Assembly (NCBI RefSeq): GCF_020215645.1
Contig: NZ_CP084058.1
Location: forward strand, 4,092,001 to 4,156,000
Length of the DNA: 64,000 bases
Reading direction: 5' to 3'
From: Nonomuraea gerenzanensis
GTDB taxonomy: Bacteria > Actinomycetota > Actinomycetes > Streptosporangiales > Streptosporangiaceae
Shown: piece by piece, positions 1 through 7,949 of the stretch
Layout: each line of letters starts with the position of its first letter
Position numbering within the stretch: position 1 is the first letter of the stretch
Made by a program: the position numbers and the translations under genes
The notes under the pieces: generated by a model
What the model saw: the letters and a program-made list of their open reading frames with translations, nothing else
Databases searched by the model: none
What the model was told of the DNA's origin: nothing

Positions 1-1788
1 GGCGAGGCGATCCGCGCGGGCTGCGGCGCCCTGCGCACCCGCGAGGTGCTGCGCGGCCTGGCCGGGGCGCTCGAAGCGGCCGGCCCGCGCACGCCGGAGG
101 ACCTGCTGCGCATCGCGGTCTGGCGGCTGGACAGCGGCACCGCCGACGACCCGGCGCCGCTCGTCAGGGCCTGCCACATCGCGCGGACCGTCCGCGACCT
201 GGAGCTGGCCGCCCGGCTGGGGAGAGCCGCGCTGGCGGCCGGCGGCGGGGTCGCGGCCGGGATCCCCCTGGCGACCGTGCTGAACTACGCCGACCGTTAC
301 GACGAGGCCCGCGAGGTGCTGGCCGGGCTGGCGGGCGAGCCGATGGACGATCAGCGGCTGGCCGAGTACCAGGCGGTGCGGGCGCTCAACCTGTTCTGGG
401 GGTCCGGGCGGGAGGAGGAGGCCAGGGCGGCGCTGACGGCGGCGCGGGCGATGATGAGCGAGGTGGAGGCACGGCAGGGGGTGCTGACCGTCAGGTCCGC
501 CATCGAGCACTCCACCGGCCGGTTCGCCGACGCCCGGGCCACGCTCGGCGAGATCCGGGCGATCGGGCCGATGAGCCTCCGGGTGGCGGCCGGAGTGGCG
601 GGGGTGGAGGCGTTCCTGCTGCTCGGGCAGGGGCTCGGGCGGCGGGCCATGGCGGTGGCGGACGAGGCGCTCGCGATGATCGGCGAGGTGCCCGAGGGGC
701 TGCCCTCGATCACGGCGGCCGTGGCCGAGGCGGGGGCGGGCGCGTCCGTGCTGGCCGGGGATCTGGCGGCGGCCGAGCGGTTCGCCGCGATCGGGTACCG
801 CATCGGTGAGGACTACGCGGGGTGGGATCGGACGCTGGTCACGTCCGCGGCTCGGCGGGCGCAGGTGCTGCGGCTGCGCGGCCGGGTCACCGAGGCCGTC
901 CGGGTGTGCAGGCAGGCGGTGGTGCGGCTGCGGGGGCGTACGTTGCAGGCCGGGATGTGCCTGGCGGAGCTGGTGCACGCGTACGCGCTGGCCGGTGACG
1001 TGCCGGCGATGCGGGGGGCGTTGCGGCTGGTCGATGAGCTGGTGTTGCCCGGCACGCATCAGACGGAGTTCGCCTTCCTGCTGGCCCGGCCGTGGACGCT
1101 GGCCGCGGAGGGCGATGTCAAGGGAGCGATCGAGGCGGCCCTGGATGCGGCGCGGGCGGCCCGGGGAGAGCGCACCGCGCCGGGCCGGGCGAGGGAGGAA
1201 CAGGCGGAGGAGGAGCGGGCTGAGCAGGGCGGGGGAGGATGGGGCGCCGCGTCCGTGCATCCCGGGTATGAGCTGTTCGCGTTGCACGACGTCGTCCGGC
1301 TGGGGGCGGGGGAGCGGGTGGCGGACCGGCTGGGATGGCTGGCGCAGGTCGTGGACGGGGACCTCGCGCCCGTCCTGGCCCGGCACGCCCAAGCGAGCAC
1401 CCCCGCGGAGCTGGAGGAGGCGTCGGCCGCGCTGGAGGAGCTCGGGCTGAGGCTGCACGCCGCCGAGGCCGCCGCGCAGGCCGCCGCCGGGTACCGGCGC
1501 GCCGGGCTGCGCCGGGCGCAGCGGGCGGCCGAGACGCGGGCCTGGGCGTTGGCGCGCCGGTGCGGCCCGGTGCGGACGCCGGCGCTGGTCGGACTGGCCG
1601 TTCCCGAGCTGACGGCCAGGCAGCGGCAGATCGCCCAGCTTGCCGCCTCCGGGCTGAGCAATCCGGACATCGCCGCGCGGCTCGTGCTCTCCCGCCGCAC
1701 GGTGGCCAACACGCTCGTCCAGGTCTACGAGAGGACGGGGGTCAGCAGCCGTGCCGGGCTCGCGCGGCTGATGGATCTCTTCGACTGA
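1..1788 (+). CDS. LuxR-type transcriptional regulator, 5' end outside window
   Basis: The frame is open from the first base of the window, so the true start lies upstream and only the C-terminal part is seen. The last ~60 residues are a LuxR/GerE helix-turn-helix: LTARQRQIAQLAASGLSN, then DIAARLVLSRRTV. The preceding ~520 residues are Ala/Leu/Arg-rich helical repeats resembling the TPR-like region of large LAL-type regulators. No P-loop is visible, but the region where an ATPase would sit is outside the window. It probably binds DNA and activates transcription; the target is unknown. A GTG at 46 is in frame but is not a convincing start. Confidence 0.85.
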   Translation, partial: GEAIRAGCGALRTREVLRGLAGALEAAGPRTPEDLLRIAVWRLDSGTADDPAPLVRACHIARTVRDLELAARLGRAALAAGGGVAAGIPLATVLNYADRYDEAREVLAGLAGEPMDDQRLAEYQAVRALNLFWGSGREEEARAALTAARAMMSEVEARQGVLTVRSAIEHSTGRFADARATLGEIRAIGPMSLRVAAGVAGVEAFLLLGQGLGRRAMAVADEALAMIGEVPEGLPSITAAVAEAGAGASVLAGDLAAAERFAAIGYRIGEDYAGWDRTLVTSAARRAQVLRLRGRVTEAVRVCRQAVVRLRGRTLQAGMCLAELVHAYALAGDVPAMRGALRLVDELVLPGTHQTEFAFLLARPWTLAAEGDVKGAIEAALDAARAARGERTAPGRAREEQAEEERAEQGGGGWGAASVHPGYELFALHDVVRLGAGERVADRLGWLAQVVDGDLAPVLARHAQASTPAELEEASAALEELGLRLHAAEAAAQAAAGYRRAGLRRAQRAAETRAWALARRCGPVRTPALVGLAVPELTARQRQIAQLAASGLSNPDIAARLVLSRRTVANTLVQVYERTGVSSRAGLARLMDLFD

Positions 1789-2102
1789 GGGGCGGCGGGC
1801 TTTACGTGGTGAATTCGCCGTCAAAGCCGGGCGAAATATGCGGATATGTCATGGTTTGGGGGGATTGACGGGATTAGCGTGGGATGAAGGGGAGTGATGA
1901 TCGGGGAGGAATCATGGCTGGGATTTCCGGATTCCACGAGGGTGGAGGCTGCGGGCGCCGCCGCTGGCGTCGTGGCCGCTGCCGTCGCCGCAGGCGCTGG
2001 TGGGGCGGCCCCTGGGGAGGCGGCTGGGACTGGTGGTGAGCCGGCTTTCTGGATGAGCCGGCGAGTGCACGAGGCCGTGAGTGCCGCAGCGGGCACTCGC
2101 GG
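1789..2102. other. Intergenic region between convergent LuxR genes
   Basis: About 314 bases without a convincing gene. An open frame on each strand is low in complexity (Ala/Gly/Pro), has no recognisable domain and, on the plus strand, runs antisense into the neighbouring regulator. The region holds a duplicated TGAGCCGGC (near 2037 and 2054) and the hairpin listed at 2079-2098. Confidence 0.5.
2079..2098 (-). terminator. Putative terminator after the minus-strand LuxR gene
   Basis: GAGTGCC at 2079-2085 pairs with GGCACTC at 2092-2098 around a 6-base loop, a few bases past the stop codon of the minus-strand regulator. There is no U-tract, as is usual for actinomycete hairpin terminators. Only the pairing is seen; function is inferred. 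Confidence 0.45.
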
Positions 2103-3074
2103 TCAGAGGTCCAGCCGGCACAGGCCCTCGGCGAGAGCCTTGGTGGTCAGGCGGGTGCGGCTGTCGCAGCCCAGCTTGGCGAAGATGTGCTCCAGGTGCG
2201 TGGTGACCGTGCGCACGCTGAGCACCAGCGCCGCCGCGATCTGCGGATTGGAGTCGCCCGCCGCCACCCGGGTCAGCACGTCCACCTCCCGCCCCGTCAG
2301 CTCGTACGGCAGCACGCAGCGCCGCTCGGCCGCGACGGCGCCCTGCAGCGCCCCCTGGAACCCGACCGCGGCCCGCAGCAGCCGCACCTCGTGCCAGCGC
2401 CCGTCGGCGCCGAGCCAGAGCCCCTGCCTGCTCAGCTCCCGCGAGTCGATGAACGCCCGCGCGTACGCGGCCATCGCCGGGTCGTCCCACAGCGCGGCCG
2501 ACACCTCGTGCCCCGGGACCTCGCGGCGGGTGCCGAGCCGGTCGTAGGCGACGGCGCGGAAGTCCGGCGGCAGGCCCACCGGGTCGATCACGCACCTGCT
2601 CAGGTCGGTCACGTGCGCGAGCAGCGGGCTGACCGCCGCGACCAGCGCCTCGGTGAGCTGCGGGAAGGAGGCCTTGGACGCCAGGTGCAGCAACCCCGTG
2701 TAACGGCCCCCGTCGAGGAACAGCGGCGCCGTCAGCCCGGCCCGCCAGCCGTAGGGGGCCAGGTGGCGGCGGAAGTACAGCTCGGTGCCCGGCTCCGGCA
2801 TGGGGACCGGCGCGCGGGTGGTCATGGCCCTTCGGTACGCCTCCAGCCCGGTGTACTCCTCGGCCGCGTCGCTGTCGATGCGCGGATGGCCGTCGGCGAC
2901 CACGCTGCGGTGCCGCCCGGTGGCCGGGTCGTAGGCGACGAACTCGTAGGCGTCGAGCGCGACCACGCGGCGCAGCGCCGCCATCGCCCCGTGCGCGCCC
3001 CCGGTGCCCGCCACCTGGTAGCCGACCTCGGCGAACGCCTGGAGATGGCGCACGTCCACGGTGATCTGGGCCAC
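2103..3074 (-). CDS. LuxR-family regulator with N-terminal sensor-like domain
   Basis: The protein has 323 residues. The C-terminal ~60 form a LuxR/GerE helix-turn-helix (LTGREVDVLTRVAAGDSN, then QIAAALVLSVRTV). The N-terminal ~240 residues have no phospho-acceptor receiver signature and look like a GAF- or autoinducer-type sensing domain, but I cannot assign a ligand. The start is GTG at 3074, chosen because a TATAAA hexamer lies 6 bases upstream (3081-3086, minus strand), which would give a leaderless transcript. It is divergent from the threonine leader and synthetase-like gene, so it shares their upstream region and could regulate them; that link is inference. Confidence 0.85.
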   Translation of the reverse strand: MAQITVDVRHLQAFAEVGYQVAGTGGAHGAMAALRRVVALDAYEFVAYDPATGRHRSVVADGHPRIDSDAAEEYTGLEAYRRAMTTRAPVPMPEPGTELYFRRHLAPYGWRAGLTAPLFLDGGRYTGLLHLASKASFPQLTEALVAAVSPLLAHVTDLSRCVIDPVGLPPDFRAVAYDRLGTRREVPGHEVSAALWDDPAMAAYARAFIDSRELSRQGLWLGADGRWHEVRLLRAAVGFQGALQGAVAAERRCVLPYELTGREVDVLTRVAAGDSNPQIAAALVLSVRTVTTHLEHIFAKLGCDSRTRLTTKALAEGLCRLDL

Positions 3075-3144
3075 GCTGTCTTTATATCATTTGCCGAAGT
3101 TTTACCCGGGTGCCGCCGGGGCCCGCGGTGCTATGGTCGTAGCC
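3075..3144. promoter_or_regulatory. Divergent promoter region, LuxR gene and Thr leader
   Basis: On the minus strand TATAAA (3086-3081) lies 6 bases before the GTG of the LuxR gene. On the plus strand TATGGT (3132-3137) lies 7 bases before the ATG of the leader peptide. Both spacings place the likely transcription start on the start codon itself, meaning leaderless mRNAs. No strong -35 box is seen on either strand. Confidence 0.5.
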
Positions 3145-3195
3145 ATGCAGCGCGCTTTCGTCACGACGACGCCGGACACCGTCCCGGCGCGCTGA
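3145..3195 (+). CDS. Threonine-rich leader peptide (16 aa)
   Basis: A short open frame encodes MQRAFVTTTPDTVPAR followed by TGA. Four of 16 residues are Thr, three of them consecutive (ACG ACG ACG, 3163-3171), with a fourth Thr codon at 3178. It starts at the predicted transcription start, so it would be translated from a leaderless mRNA. It lies 66 bases upstream of a threonyl-tRNA synthetase-like gene and is followed by two competing hairpins. This is the layout of ribosome-mediated attenuation: stalling at Thr codons would signal a shortage of charged tRNA-Thr. Regulation is inferred from the sequence; no experimental support is available here. Confidence 0.7.
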   Translation: MQRAFVTTTPDTVPAR

Positions 3196-3204
3196 CTCCA
3201 TGCT

Positions 3205-3242
3205 TCCCGGGCGAACGCCCGGGAGCTGGTCGTTCGCCCTTT
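3205..3242 (+). promoter_or_regulatory. Transcription attenuator: mutually exclusive hairpins
   Basis: Hairpin A pairs TCCCGGGC (3205-3212) with GCCCGGGA (3217-3224) around a GAAC loop. Hairpin B pairs GGGCGAACG (3209-3217) with CGTTCGCCC (3231-3239), 9 perfect pairs followed by TTT (3240-3242). They share 3209-3217, so only one can form. A ribosome that finishes the leader (stop at 3193-3195) would cover the 5' arm of A and let the terminator-like B form. A ribosome stalled at the Thr codons leaves A free to form, which blocks B and allows read-through into the synthetase-like gene. Confidence 0.7.
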
Positions 3243-3261
3243 CCCATGGGAGAGGTCAACC

Positions 3262-4437
3262 ATGAACGACCACCGCAGGCTCGGCCGTGAGCTGGGCATC
3301 TTCGACACCGACCCGCTGATCGGCGCCGGCCTGCCCTACTGGCTGCCCGCCGGGGCGGCCGTGCGCAAGGCCGTCGAGGACTACGTGCACGAGCTCGAGC
3401 GCCGCAACGGCTACCAGCACGTCAACTCGCCCGTGCTGGGCAAACGCGAGCTGTACGAACGGTCGGGCCACTGGGCGCACTACGCCGAGGACATGTTCCC
3501 GCCGATGCCGGTGGGCGGGGAGGAGTTCGTGCTGCGGCCCAGCCTGTGCCCGCACCACGCGCTCATCTACCGCTCCCGGCAGCGCAGCCACCGCGAGCTG
3601 CCGCTGCGCGTCGCCGAGCTGGGCGGCATGTACCGCTCGGAGCTGTCGGGCGTGCTGGGCGGGCTGACCAGGGTGCGGGCCATCCAGCTCAACGACGGCC
3701 ACGTGTTCTGCGCGCCGGAGCAGGCCGCCGCCGAGGTGTCGGCCGCGCTCGACCTGATCGAGGCGGCGCATGAGCGGCTCGGCATCCGGGCCGCCCGCTA
3801 CCGGCTGTCGCTGCGCGGCGAGGGCGCGAAGTTCGTGGACGACCCCGCCATGTGGCGGCGCTCGGAGTCGGTGCTGCGGGACGTGCTCAAGCACCGCGGC
3901 CGCCCGTACGACGAGGAGCACGGCGAGGGCGCCTTCTACGGCCCGAAGATCGACATCCAGATCGCCGATCCGGCGGGCCGCGAGTCGACCCTGTCCACCG
4001 TCCAGGTCGACTACTTCCAGCCCGAGCGCTTCGACCTGCGCTACGTGGGCGGCGAGCGGCCCGTGATGGTGCACCGCAGCGTGGTCGGCGGCATCGAGCG
4101 CCTGGTCGCCCACCTTGTCGAGGTGCACGGCGGCGCCTTCCCCGCCTGGATGGCGCCCGTGCAGGCGGTGGTGCTGCCGCTGTCGGACGCCGAGCTGCCG
4201 GCCGCCGAGGAGCTGCTGCGCCGCTGCGTGGTGGCCGGGCTGCGGGCCGAGCTGGCGCCCGCCGACCGGGGCAGCCTCGGGGCCAGGATCAGGGCGCACC
4301 GGCTGGTGCCGTACCAGCTCGTGGTGGGGCCCCGCGAGGTGGCGAGCGGGCGGGCGGCGGTGCGGCTGCGCGACGGGAGCCAGGCGGGCGAGGTGCCGAT
4401 CGAGCAGTTGGCCGCACAATCGCGACCGTTCGGCTGA
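3262..4437 (+). CDS. Short threonyl-tRNA synthetase paralogue (no TGS, no editing domain)
   Basis: A class II synthetase core plus C-terminal anticodon-binding domain, 391 residues against about 640-680 for housekeeping ThrRS. The N-terminal TGS and N2 editing domains are absent. Zinc ligands match those of E. coli ThrRS: Cys96 (SLCPHH), His147 (NDGHVFC) and His271 (MVHRSVVGG). The Asp that reads the Thr hydroxyl (Asp145), the motif 2 Arg (Arg125) and the Gln in TVQVD (Gln248) are kept, so threonine activation looks intact. The segment before TVQVD (RESTLS) departs from the WQCG seen in E. coli. ATG 3262 has the ribosome site GGGAGAGG (3249-3256). It may be a stress-induced or inhibitor-resistant back-up ThrRS, or charge a non-tRNA acceptor. 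A full-length thrS presumably lies elsewhere. Confidence 0.85.
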   Translation: MNDHRRLGRELGIFDTDPLIGAGLPYWLPAGAAVRKAVEDYVHELERRNGYQHVNSPVLGKRELYERSGHWAHYAEDMFPPMPVGGEEFVLRPSLCPHHALIYRSRQRSHRELPLRVAELGGMYRSELSGVLGGLTRVRAIQLNDGHVFCAPEQAAAEVSAALDLIEAAHERLGIRAARYRLSLRGEGAKFVDDPAMWRRSESVLRDVLKHRGRPYDEEHGEGAFYGPKIDIQIADPAGRESTLSTVQVDYFQPERFDLRYVGGERPVMVHRSVVGGIERLVAHLVEVHGGAFPAWMAPVQAVVLPLSDAELPAAEELLRRCVVAGLRAELAPADRGSLGARIRAHRLVPYQLVVGPREVASGRAAVRLRDGSQAGEVPIEQLAAQSRPFG

Positions 4438-4528
4438 CGCGCGGAGATCAAATGGATAACAGAGGCTTCCCTGATCACGTCAACGGCTCGTAAAGTCCCT
4501 GCAAAAGCCGTGGTCGGGGAGGCAGAAC

Positions 4529-6502
4529 TTGACCGAGCTGAGCGATCGTGAGTCCGAGCTGATCTCCGCTCACGAACAGGAACGTCCGGCACGAGAGCTG
4601 GGCGGGCCGCTCAAACTCGGCGTGTGGATCGTGGCCGGGCTGCTGTCGGCGTACTCGCTGGTCGTGGTGTTCCGGCCGGTCGAGGCGATCGAGCACCGGA
4701 TGACGTTCCTGGCGGTGGCGCTGCCGCTGGTCTTCCTGTGCTACCGCTCCGGGCTGGCGCCGTACGCGCGGCGCCTGCTGCGGCGGCCGGCGCCCGTCGT
4801 CGCCGAGGGGCCGCGGGTGGAGTGGCCGAGCGCGGCCGACTGGCTGCTGGCGGCGGCGTCGCTGGCGGTGCTGCTCTACCCGCTGCTCGACATCGACGCC
4901 TTCCGCGACCGCGGCTCGGGCGCCGCGCTGACGGATGTGGACATCGTGGCGGGCCTGGTGCTGACGGTGCTGCTGCTGGAGGCGGTACGACGGACCGTCG
5001 GCTGGTCCTTTGCCGTTATTTGCATCATTTTCCTGATTTATACGTATTACGGCGCATATTTGCCGATTGACTGGACCATCGGCCATATCGGATTCGATCT
5101 CGGTCAGATCATTTCGCAGCTCTACACCGGCACAGAGGGTTTCTTCGGCGTGCCGATGCAGGTGGCGGCCAGCTACATCATCCTGTTCACCATCTACGGC
5201 GCGGTGCTCGACTACTCGGGCGCCAGCAAGTTCTTCATCGACCTGAGCTTCGCCGCCTTCCGCAAGTCCCGCGCCGCCCCGGGCCGCACCGTCACCACCG
5301 CCGGCTTCCTGCTCGGCACCGTGTCGGGCTCCGGCGTGGCCACCACCGTCAGCCTGGGCAGCGTCGCCTGGCCGGTGCTGCGGCGGGCCGGCTACCCCAA
5401 GGAGCCCGCGGGCGGCATCCTGGCCGCCGGCGGCATCGGCGCCATCCTGTCGCCGCCCACGCTGGGCGCGGCGGCGTTCATCATCGCCGAGTACCTCGGC
5501 ATCGGCTACCTCCAGGTGCTGCTGTACGCGACGATCCCCACGCTCCTGTACTACCTCGGCATCTTCCTGGCCATCGAGATCGACTCGCGCCGCTTCGGCA
5601 CCCACGCCGTGCAGGTGGACGCGCCCGGCGTCGGCCGGCTGCTGTTGCGCTTCGGCTACCACTTCAGCTCGCTGATCCTCATCGTCGTGCTGATGGCGCT
5701 GGACCGGTCGGCGTTCCAGTCGGTGGTGATCGCCACGGTGGTCGCGTTCCTGCTGTCGTTCCTCGACCCCCAGCACCGGATGGGGCCCAAGCGGATCGGC
5801 CAGGCGCTGGCCAAGGGCGCACTGGGGGTGCTGCCGGTGACCGCGGTCTGCGCGGCGGCGGGCATCATCGTCGGCGCGATCACGCTGACCGGCCTCGGCC
5901 AGAACCTGGCCGACATCATCGTGGACCTCGGCGCGGGCAACCTGATCATCACCACGGTCATGGCGGCGATCGCGGTGCTGCTGCTCGGTCTGGCCGTGCC
6001 GGTGACGGCCAGCTTCATCATCGCGGCCGTGATCATCGGGCCGGCGCTCTTCGACCTCGGCGTCAGCCAGTCCGAGGCGTACATGTTCGTCTTCTACTAC
6101 GCGGTGCTGTCGGAGGTGAGCCCGCCCACGGCACTGTCCGCGGTCGCGGCCGCAGCCATCACGGGCGGCAACACGTACAGGACCATGATGATGACCTGGC
6201 GTTACACGTTGCCGGCGTTCCTCGTGCCGTTCGCCTTCGTGCTGACGCCCAACGGGCAGGCGCTGCTCGGGCAGGGGCCGTTCGGCACCGTGGTGCTGAT
6301 GACCGCGGTCTCGGCCGTCGCGGTGGCCGCCCTGGCCGTGGCCACGGGCGGGCTGGCCGCCTGGCCCGAGCGCCTGCTGTCGGCGGTGGCGGCGGTGCTG
6401 CTGCTGTTCCTGGAGCCCGTCCCCATCGTCGCGGGCCTGGCCGTGCTGGCCGTGGCCGCCGCCGTCCACCTCATCAGAAGCAGGAGAAGGGACCCCTCGT
6501 GA
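4529..6502 (+). CDS. TRAP transporter permease, fused small and large subunits (TAXI type)
   Basis: A polytopic membrane protein of 657 residues. The fused DctQ/DctM-type layout has hydrophobic segments from about residue 30 to the end and TRAP large-subunit motifs such as GTVSGSGVATTVS, GAILSPPTLGAAAF and SEVSPPTALSAVA. It would drive secondary, ion-coupled uptake of an organic acid or similar solute with the binding protein encoded next. The start is TTG 4529, with GGGGAGG 5-6 bases upstream. The stop overlaps the following GTG by 4 bases, so the genes are coupled. A TAAAGT hexamer at about 4491-4496 may be the -10 of its promoter. The substrate cannot be read from sequence. Confidence 0.92.
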   Translation: MTELSDRESELISAHEQERPARELGGPLKLGVWIVAGLLSAYSLVVVFRPVEAIEHRMTFLAVALPLVFLCYRSGLAPYARRLLRRPAPVVAEGPRVEWPSAADWLLAAASLAVLLYPLLDIDAFRDRGSGAALTDVDIVAGLVLTVLLLEAVRRTVGWSFAVICIIFLIYTYYGAYLPIDWTIGHIGFDLGQIISQLYTGTEGFFGVPMQVAASYIILFTIYGAVLDYSGASKFFIDLSFAAFRKSRAAPGRTVTTAGFLLGTVSGSGVATTVSLGSVAWPVLRRAGYPKEPAGGILAAGGIGAILSPPTLGAAAFIIAEYLGIGYLQVLLYATIPTLLYYLGIFLAIEIDSRRFGTHAVQVDAPGVGRLLLRFGYHFSSLILIVVLMALDRSAFQSVVIATVVAFLLSFLDPQHRMGPKRIGQALAKGALGVLPVTAVCAAAGIIVGAITLTGLGQNLADIIVDLGAGNLIITTVMAAIAVLLLGLAVPVTASFIIAAVIIGPALFDLGVSQSEAYMFVFYYAVLSEVSPPTALSAVAAAAITGGNTYRTMMMTWRYTLPAFLVPFAFVLTPNGQALLGQGPFGTVVLMTAVSAVAVAALAVATGGLAAWPERLLSAVAAVLLLFLEPVPIVAGLAVLAVAAAVHLIRSRRRDPS

Positions 6503-7452
6503 AGCGCATTCTCACGATCGTCGCCGCGGCCGTCCTGGCCGCGGCGGGCTGCGGCGGCGGTGGCGCGGGCGGCGGCTCGGGCAACCGGCTGTCGATCGCC
6601 ACGGGCGGCACCACGGGCGTCTACTACGTCTACGGCGGCGGCCTGGCCCAGCAGCTCTCCGCCAACGTCGCCAACACCCGCGCCACGGCGTCGGTCACCT
6701 CGGCCTCCGTGGAGAACATCAAGCTGCTGGCCTCCGGCAAGGCGCACATCGGGTTCTCCCAGGCCGACACGGCCGCCGACGCGGTCAACGGCAAGGACAC
6801 CTTCACCGCCAAGCAGCCGGTCAAGGCCATCGCCCGCATCTACGACAACTACACGCACGTGGTCATCGCCCCCGGCGTCGAGGCCACCAAGCTCGCCGAC
6901 CTGAAGGGCAAGCGGGTCTCGCTCGGCCCCGCCAACTCCGGCACCCAGGTCGTGGCCAGGCGCATGCTGGAGGCGGCCGGGCTGAACCCGGACACCGACA
7001 TCACCAAGCAGCAGCTGTCGATCAACGAGTCGGTGGCGGCGGTCAAGGACGACACGATCGACGCGTTCTTCTGGGTCGGCGGCCTGCCCACCTCCGGCAT
7101 CACCGACCTGGCCACCAGCAAGCCCGACATGAAGATGCTCGACACCAGCGACGTGCTGGCGAAGATGCAGTCCACGTACGGCCAGCAGTACGTCTCCCTC
7201 GACGTGGACATGAACGCCGTCTACAAGCTGCCCGGCACGCTCAAGACCGTCGGCATCGCCAACGTGCTGCTGGTGCCTGACTCGATGAACGAGCAGCTCG
7301 CCTACGACATCACCAAGACCCTGTTCGAGAAGAAGGACGAGCTGGCCAAGGTGCACCCCGAGGCCAAGAAGCTCGACCCGGCGCTGGGCCGGCAGGTGAC
7401 CCCGGTCGAGCTGCACCCGGGCGCCGCGCGTTACTACAAGGAGAAGGGCTGA
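6499..7452 (+). CDS. TAXI-family TRAP solute-binding lipoprotein
   Basis: 317 residues. An N-terminal lipoprotein signal ends in a lipobox (VLAAAGC), so the protein should be anchored outside the membrane. The mature part carries TAXI/ImpA-type features: ATGGTTGVYYVYGG at the N-terminus and SVENIKLLASGKAHIGFSQ shortly after. It would capture the substrate and hand it to the fused permease upstream. GTG start and the stop of the permease overlap as GTGA. A strong AAGGAG near its 3' end serves the next gene. Substrates of TAXI proteins are often glutamate or other dicarboxylates, but no assignment can be made here. Confidence 0.92.
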   Translation: MKRILTIVAAAVLAAAGCGGGGAGGGSGNRLSIATGGTTGVYYVYGGGLAQQLSANVANTRATASVTSASVENIKLLASGKAHIGFSQADTAADAVNGKDTFTAKQPVKAIARIYDNYTHVVIAPGVEATKLADLKGKRVSLGPANSGTQVVARRMLEAAGLNPDTDITKQQLSINESVAAVKDDTIDAFFWVGGLPTSGITDLATSKPDMKMLDTSDVLAKMQSTYGQQYVSLDVDMNAVYKLPGTLKTVGIANVLLVPDSMNEQLAYDITKTLFEKKDELAKVHPEAKKLDPALGRQVTPVELHPGAARYYKEKG

Positions 7453-7949
7453 TCCGCCTGCTCCTGGCACTCGCGGCGGTGACGGCGCTCGGCACCGGCG
7501 ACGGAGCCGGGCGCCTCACCGCCAACGGCCTGCCCGTGACGGGCGGCTTCGCCGTCGGGTACGTGCATTCGATCTACCGCGCCCCCTCCGCCGAGGTGTT
7601 CACCGTGGCAGGCCGGCGCTTCACCATGCGGGCCGTGGTGTCGGTCAACGAGGGCGTGCTGGACTACTACGCGCTGGAGGGCGAGCGGGTGCGCCTGCCG
7701 GGCGGCCTGTGGCTGCTGCGCCTGGCCGAGCCCGCCACGTACGAGGAGCTGTCGCTGCTCACCACCGCCATCGGGCGCAGGACGATCATCTCGGGCGGGC
7801 GCTGCCTGCCCCTCTACCCGGCCACGGGCGCCGGCGAGGTGCGGCTGTCGCTCACGCTCACCCGGCGGGTCAGAAGCCTGCCCTGCCCCGCCACGTTCGC
7901 GCCGCTACAACCAGTCCTTCTTCTTGAACACCGCGTACAGGCCCGCTGA
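7449..7949 (+). CDS. DUF1850 protein, probable CTG start
   Basis: A DUF1850-type protein, a family commonly found beside TAXI TRAP genes; it has the expected GYVHSIYRAPSAEVF segment and a small beta-rich body. The first conventional in-frame start, GTG 7479, would remove a clear hydrophobic signal (IRLLLALAAVTAL). Reading from CTG 7449 keeps it, places the start 5 bases after AAGGAG (7438-7443) and overlaps the TGA of the binding-protein gene as CTGA. I therefore prefer the CTG. Its role is unknown, probably an exported accessory factor of the transporter. Its 3' end overlaps the convergent CorA gene by 45 bases. Confidence 0.75.
   Translation: MIRLLLALAAVTALGTGDGAGRLTANGLPVTGGFAVGYVHSIYRAPSAEVFTVAGRRFTMRAVVSVNEGVLDYYALEGERVRLPGGLWLLRLAEPATYEELSLLTTAIGRRTIISGGRCLPLYPATGAGEVRLSLTLTRRVRSLPCPATFAPLQPVLLLEHRVQAR

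Noticed and set aside
4475..6469. A 664-residue open frame antisense to the TRAP permease gene
   Set aside because: It is Gln/His/Arg-rich with no domain, arises from third-position GC bias and lies exactly opposite a recognisable gene.
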